DNA of 64,000 nucleotides from Erinaceus europaeus. Lineage: Eukaryota; Chordata; Mammalia; Eulipotyphla; Erinaceidae. Positions 61,620-64,000 of the stretch are shown piece by piece. The notes beneath the pieces are model-generated. The model saw nothing but the letters and a program-made list of their open reading frames with translations. It did no database searches and was not told the origin of the DNA. Position numbers and translations under genes: made by a program. Numbering within the stretch: the stretch's first letter is position 1; each line of letters starts with the position of its first letter. The DNA is taken from positions 77,717,096 to 77,781,095 of the forward strand of contig NC_080177.1 in the NCBI RefSeq assembly GCF_950295315.1, written 5' to 3'.

Positions 61620-62430
61620 TCTCCCCTCTTCATAGTTGGGACGTGGTGGCTTAGGCTAATGGCTTACAATACAGTTGTTGATACATGAGTACAGTTTCCA
61701 CATCTCCATGTGATGCTTGTCTACAGAACATTCTCACCCACAACTTAAGACCCCAGAGTCATCCAAGTTCCTCTCTTCCATTCCTTCGAGCCCTGTGTTT
61801 TAGTGTAGTACCCTCCCCTGTCCAAGTTTTACTTGTATTTTCCCTTTGTCCATGTCTCCCAAGTTCCACTTATGAGTGAGGTCAGAACAGTATCTGGCCC
61901 TCTCTTCCTGACTCATGCCACCTAACGCTTTCCCTTCAAGTTCCGTCTGAGAGGAGTCAGAGATAGGGATTTCAGAGTTTCTGGTCTAATGTCTAGGTCT
62001 GTGATCCATTTTGATACATAGTATTAAGTGGGAGTCTGGTTTCACTTCTCTCATGTGGCTGTCCAGTTTCCCCAGCACCTTTAGATGAAGAAAGTCTCTT
62101 CTCCCCGACTGAGTGGTTTGGGCCCCTTCATCTTTTATTACGTGGCTTTATATGTGTGTGCTCCTTATGCGTTCTTGATTCTGTTCCATTGATCCAAGTG
62201 TCTACTCTTTTTCCAGAACCATGCTGTCTAATGACTGTCGCTTTGTGATATGTACTAAAATTGGTGTGGTGCCTCTGTTTATTTCCTATTTTTTTCCTAA
62301 GTAGTACTTTGGCAGTTTGGGGTTCTTTTGTAGTTGTACACAGTTTTGGACAAGTTGTTCGGCTTCCTTGAAGAATGTCATTGGGTTACCGTGAGCATTG
62401 TGTCTTATACTATCTATTGAATCTTTTTTA
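61620..62430 (-). mobile_element. older L1 that received the younger one
   Basis: Minus L1: GTTCCACTTATGAGTGAGG, ATGTCTAGGTCTGTGATCC, TTCTGTTCCATTGATCCAAG and TTGAAGAATGTCATTGGG follow L1 3'-to-5' order, with internal deletions. Confidence 0.8.
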
Positions 62431-62764
62431 AATTGGCATTGGTTCACCAGCATTAATCATATCACCATTTTCCCCTCCCCTCTCCTATGACTTTGCCTTT
62501 TCCTGTTGCTGCTGTGTATATCCTTGTTGTAGTCTACCACTTAGCACCTTGATTAGAGTTCGGTAGCATTTAGTGCCTGCTGTCGCCATCTCCTCCTCCT
62601 CTTACTCTTCTGTGACAGCTCTTTTGGGACGATCATAAATCTCATTCAGTGAGAACATTGAAAGGGGAAGTAAAGCAACTTAGCAACTCTGCTTTCGTGC
62701 CCCCCCCCCCCTTTAGTGCAAGCATTTTGATGCTTAATTTTTGCCATTTAACAGCTGCTGCATA
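62431..62764. other. unrecognised, with poly-C
   Basis: A C13 run at 62700-62712; GCCATCTCCTCCTCCTCTTA at about 62585. No gene. Confidence 0.45.
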
Positions 62765-62920
62765 GCAGCTAGTCAGGTACACATAGAAATAACCTTCGTG
62801 CCTGAGTACCCAGGCTCAAGACCTGGTCCTGTCTGCAGGAGGAAAGCTTCACGGGCATTGGAGCAGTCCTGCAGTTGTCTGCCACCACTCCCTCTGTTTC
62901 TGCCACTAGCAAAAAAATGG
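62765..62920 (+). mobile_element. SINE family D, diverged
   Basis: CTAGTCAGGTACACATAG head, CCCAGGCTCAAGACCTGG, GGAGCAGTCCTGCAGTTGTC and an A-rich end. Confidence 0.7.
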
Positions 62921-63027
62921 AAGAAGGGGCCAGGTGGTGGTGCACCTGGTTGAGTGCACGCTTCAATCCCCTGCTCCCCACCTGCAGGGTGAAAGCTTTG
63001 CAAATGGTGAAGCAGTTTAGCAGCTAG

Positions 63028-63031
63028 CACA

Positions 63032-63062
<31 letters not shown>

Positions 63063-63155
63063 CCTCCCTCCCTCCCCCTCTCTCCCTCCCTCTCTCCCTA
63101 TCTCTCTTTCCCTCCCTCCCTCTCTCTCTTTCCCTCCCTCCCTCTCTCTCTCCCT
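63028..63155. repeat. (TC)n/(CCCT)n tract
   Basis: CTCTCTCTCT followed by CCCTCCCTCC units, expanded from the pyrimidine part of the D SINE. Confidence 0.95.
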
Positions 63156-63364
63156 TTTTAAATTTTTTAAATTATCTTTATTAATTGGATAGAGACAACC
63201 AGAAATCAAGAGGGTGGGGGTGATAAGAGAGAAAGACAGAGAGACACCTGCACTGCTTCACCACCTGCAAAGCTTTCCCCCTGCAGGTGGGGGCCAGGGC
63301 TCCAGCCTGGGTCCTTGTGCATTATAGCATGTGCACTCAACCAGGTGCGCCACCATCTAGCCCC
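63156..63364 (-). mobile_element. SINE family D, nested and inverted
   Basis: Full minus copy: AATTATCTTTATTAATTGGA to GTGCGCCACCATCTAGCCCC. Confidence 0.93.
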
Positions 63365-63462
63365 AGCTCTCTCCCTTTGTATCACCCCCTTCCCTTTTGA
63401 TTTCTGTCTGTATCTATGCAATAAATACATAGACAATTTTTAAAAATTGGGGGAGGGAAAGT

Positions 63463-63769
63463 CAGGGGCTGGGCAGTAGCTCAGCAGGTTAGGTGCACAT
63501 GATGCAAAGCGCAAGGACTAGCATAAGGATCCCGGTTCGAGCCCCCGGCTCTGCACCTGCAGGGGAGTCACTTCATAAGCAGTGCAACAGGTCTGCAGGT
63601 GTCTGGTTCACTCCCCCTCTTTCTCTTCCCCATCTCTCTCCATTTTTCTCTGTCCTATCGAACAACAACAAGGGCAACAAAATGGGAAGAGTGGCCTCCA
63701 AAAGCAGTGGATTTGTAGTGCAGGCACCGAGCCTCAGTGATAACACTGGAGGCAAAAAAAAAAAAAAAG
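63463..63769 (+). mobile_element. SINE A-long
   Basis: Plus copy, head GGCTGGGCAGTAGCTCAGCA; cassette arms GCCTCCAAA/CACTGGAGGC are partly broken. A duplicated cassette end (GAGCCCCAGTGATAACC) follows at 63799-63836. Its A tail ends about 110 bp before the next exon. Confidence 0.93.
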
Positions 63770-63849
63770 TCTTTTAGGACTGGTTGAGCTATACATACAC
63801 TGAGCCCCAGTGATAACCTTGGGGCAAAAGAAAAAAGTTACATAGCTGT

Positions 63850-63878
63850 AGCTCTTAACTATTTTCTCATTTTTACAG
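63850..63878 (+). other. NUMB: 3' splice site of the second coding exon
   Basis: CTCTTAAC is a plausible branch site, followed by TATTTTCTCATTTTTACAG. Confidence 0.88.
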
Positions 63879-63953
63879 TACCTTGGCCACGTTGAAGTTG
63901 ATGAGTCAAGAGGCATGCACATCTGTGAAGATGCTGTAAAAAGATTGAAAGCT
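63879..63953 (+). CDS. NUMB: NUMB coding exon (codons 43-67)
   Basis: A 75-bp phase-0 exon encoding YLGHVEVDESRGMHICEDAV then KRLKA, the first strand and helix of the Numb PTB domain, which binds phosphoinositides and NPxY-like peptides of partners. VDESRGMHICEDAVKRLKA matches NUMB rather than NUMBL (VEESRGMHVCEDAVKKLKA). It joins in frame to the exon at 56252-56377 with no missing residue. It ends GCT followed by GTATGT. In NUMB the alternatively spliced 11-residue PTB insert normally comes next; it is outside the window. Confidence 0.98.
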
Positions 63954-64000
63954 GTATGTATTTTATGGTTTTCAGTGTTAATCTTTGTACCTACTATAAG
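63954..64000 (+). other. NUMB: start of the next NUMB intron
   Basis: GTATGTATTT donor; the intron continues beyond the window. Confidence 0.93.

Larger units (their letters stand above)
62926..63450 (+). mobile_element. SINE family D split by an inverted D
   Basis: Head GGGGCCAGGTGGTGGTGCAC at left, then a long (TC)n (63028-63155). The tail, TCACCCCCTTCCCTTTTG to ATGCAATAAATACATAG, is at 63365-63450. Confidence 0.88.
56378..63878 (+). other. NUMB: NUMB intron between coding exons
   Basis: Begins GTAAGAG and ends TTTTTACAG: GT-AG, phase 0, 7501 bp. Filled with SINEs, L1 copies and unique AT-rich DNA. Confidence 0.95.

Noticed and set aside
1..64000. A novel multi-gene biological system
   Set aside because: Apart from the two NUMB exons, every long frame is explained by repeats, retrocopies or their antisense shadows.

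Overview
The window is mammalian intronic DNA, almost certainly from a hedgehog (Erinaceus or a close relative). The organism call rests on the dominant repeat, a roughly 250-350 bp tRNA-derived SINE whose sequence I recognise as the hedgehog type, plus eutherian MIR, L2, L1 and MER5 relics and GT-AG splice sites. There is no bacterial or viral gene organisation and no CRISPR array.

The only functional protein-coding sequence I can support is the start of NUMB on the + strand. Its ATG exon is at 56237-56377 (codons 1-42) and the next coding exon at 63879-63953 (codons 43-67, start of the PTB domain). They are joined in phase 0 across a 7501-bp intron. The window ends 47 bp into the following intron, before the place where the alternatively spliced PTB insert of NUMB normally follows. 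Everything upstream of 56237 is read as a large 5' noncoding intron region of NUMB; one possible noncoding exon (21744-21868) is flagged at low confidence.

The rest is repeats. SINE names used here are mine. Family A: head like GAGTCGGGCGGTAGCGCAG, B box GGTTCGAGCCC, pyrimidine-rich middle, CAACAA-rich 3' part ending GGGAATAAATAAATA. A-long: the same with an extra 3' cassette (GCCTCCAGG ... CCTGGAGGC) before the A tail. Family B: about 115 bp, head GGTAGATAGCATAATGG, B box GGTTCAATCCC, end CCAGAGC...GCTCTGGTAAAA. Family C: about 150 bp, head TGGCACAGTGGATAAAGC, tail with AATAAA and TCTTT. Family D: about 200 bp, head GGTGGCGCACCTGG, tail CTATCCAATAAATAAAG. Family G: older, minus-strand copies ending AGTGAGCCATTT. 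Many copies keep visible target-site duplications (TSDs), and several sit inside other repeats.

Other retrocopies: RPL36 (8569-8919, -), RPL13A (22965-23270, -), RPL12 (48671-49291, +), a 3'-truncated 7SK RNA copy (43888-44129, -) and a 28-nt 5' stub of U6 snRNA (55171-55198, +). A 5'-truncated but well-kept L1 with a perfect 16-bp TSD lies at 60260-61598 (-). Simple repeats include a 36-bp minisatellite (1655), a ~200-bp C/T tract (29929), a strong G-quadruplex motif (17648) and a (GC)n(CA)n Z-DNA tract 113 bp past the NUMB exon (56491).

I found no novel multi-gene system. The most interesting items are structural: hairpin-forming 3' ends shared by separate SINE families, three retroelements stacked at one target site, and inverted SINEs that bracket the NUMB start exon.
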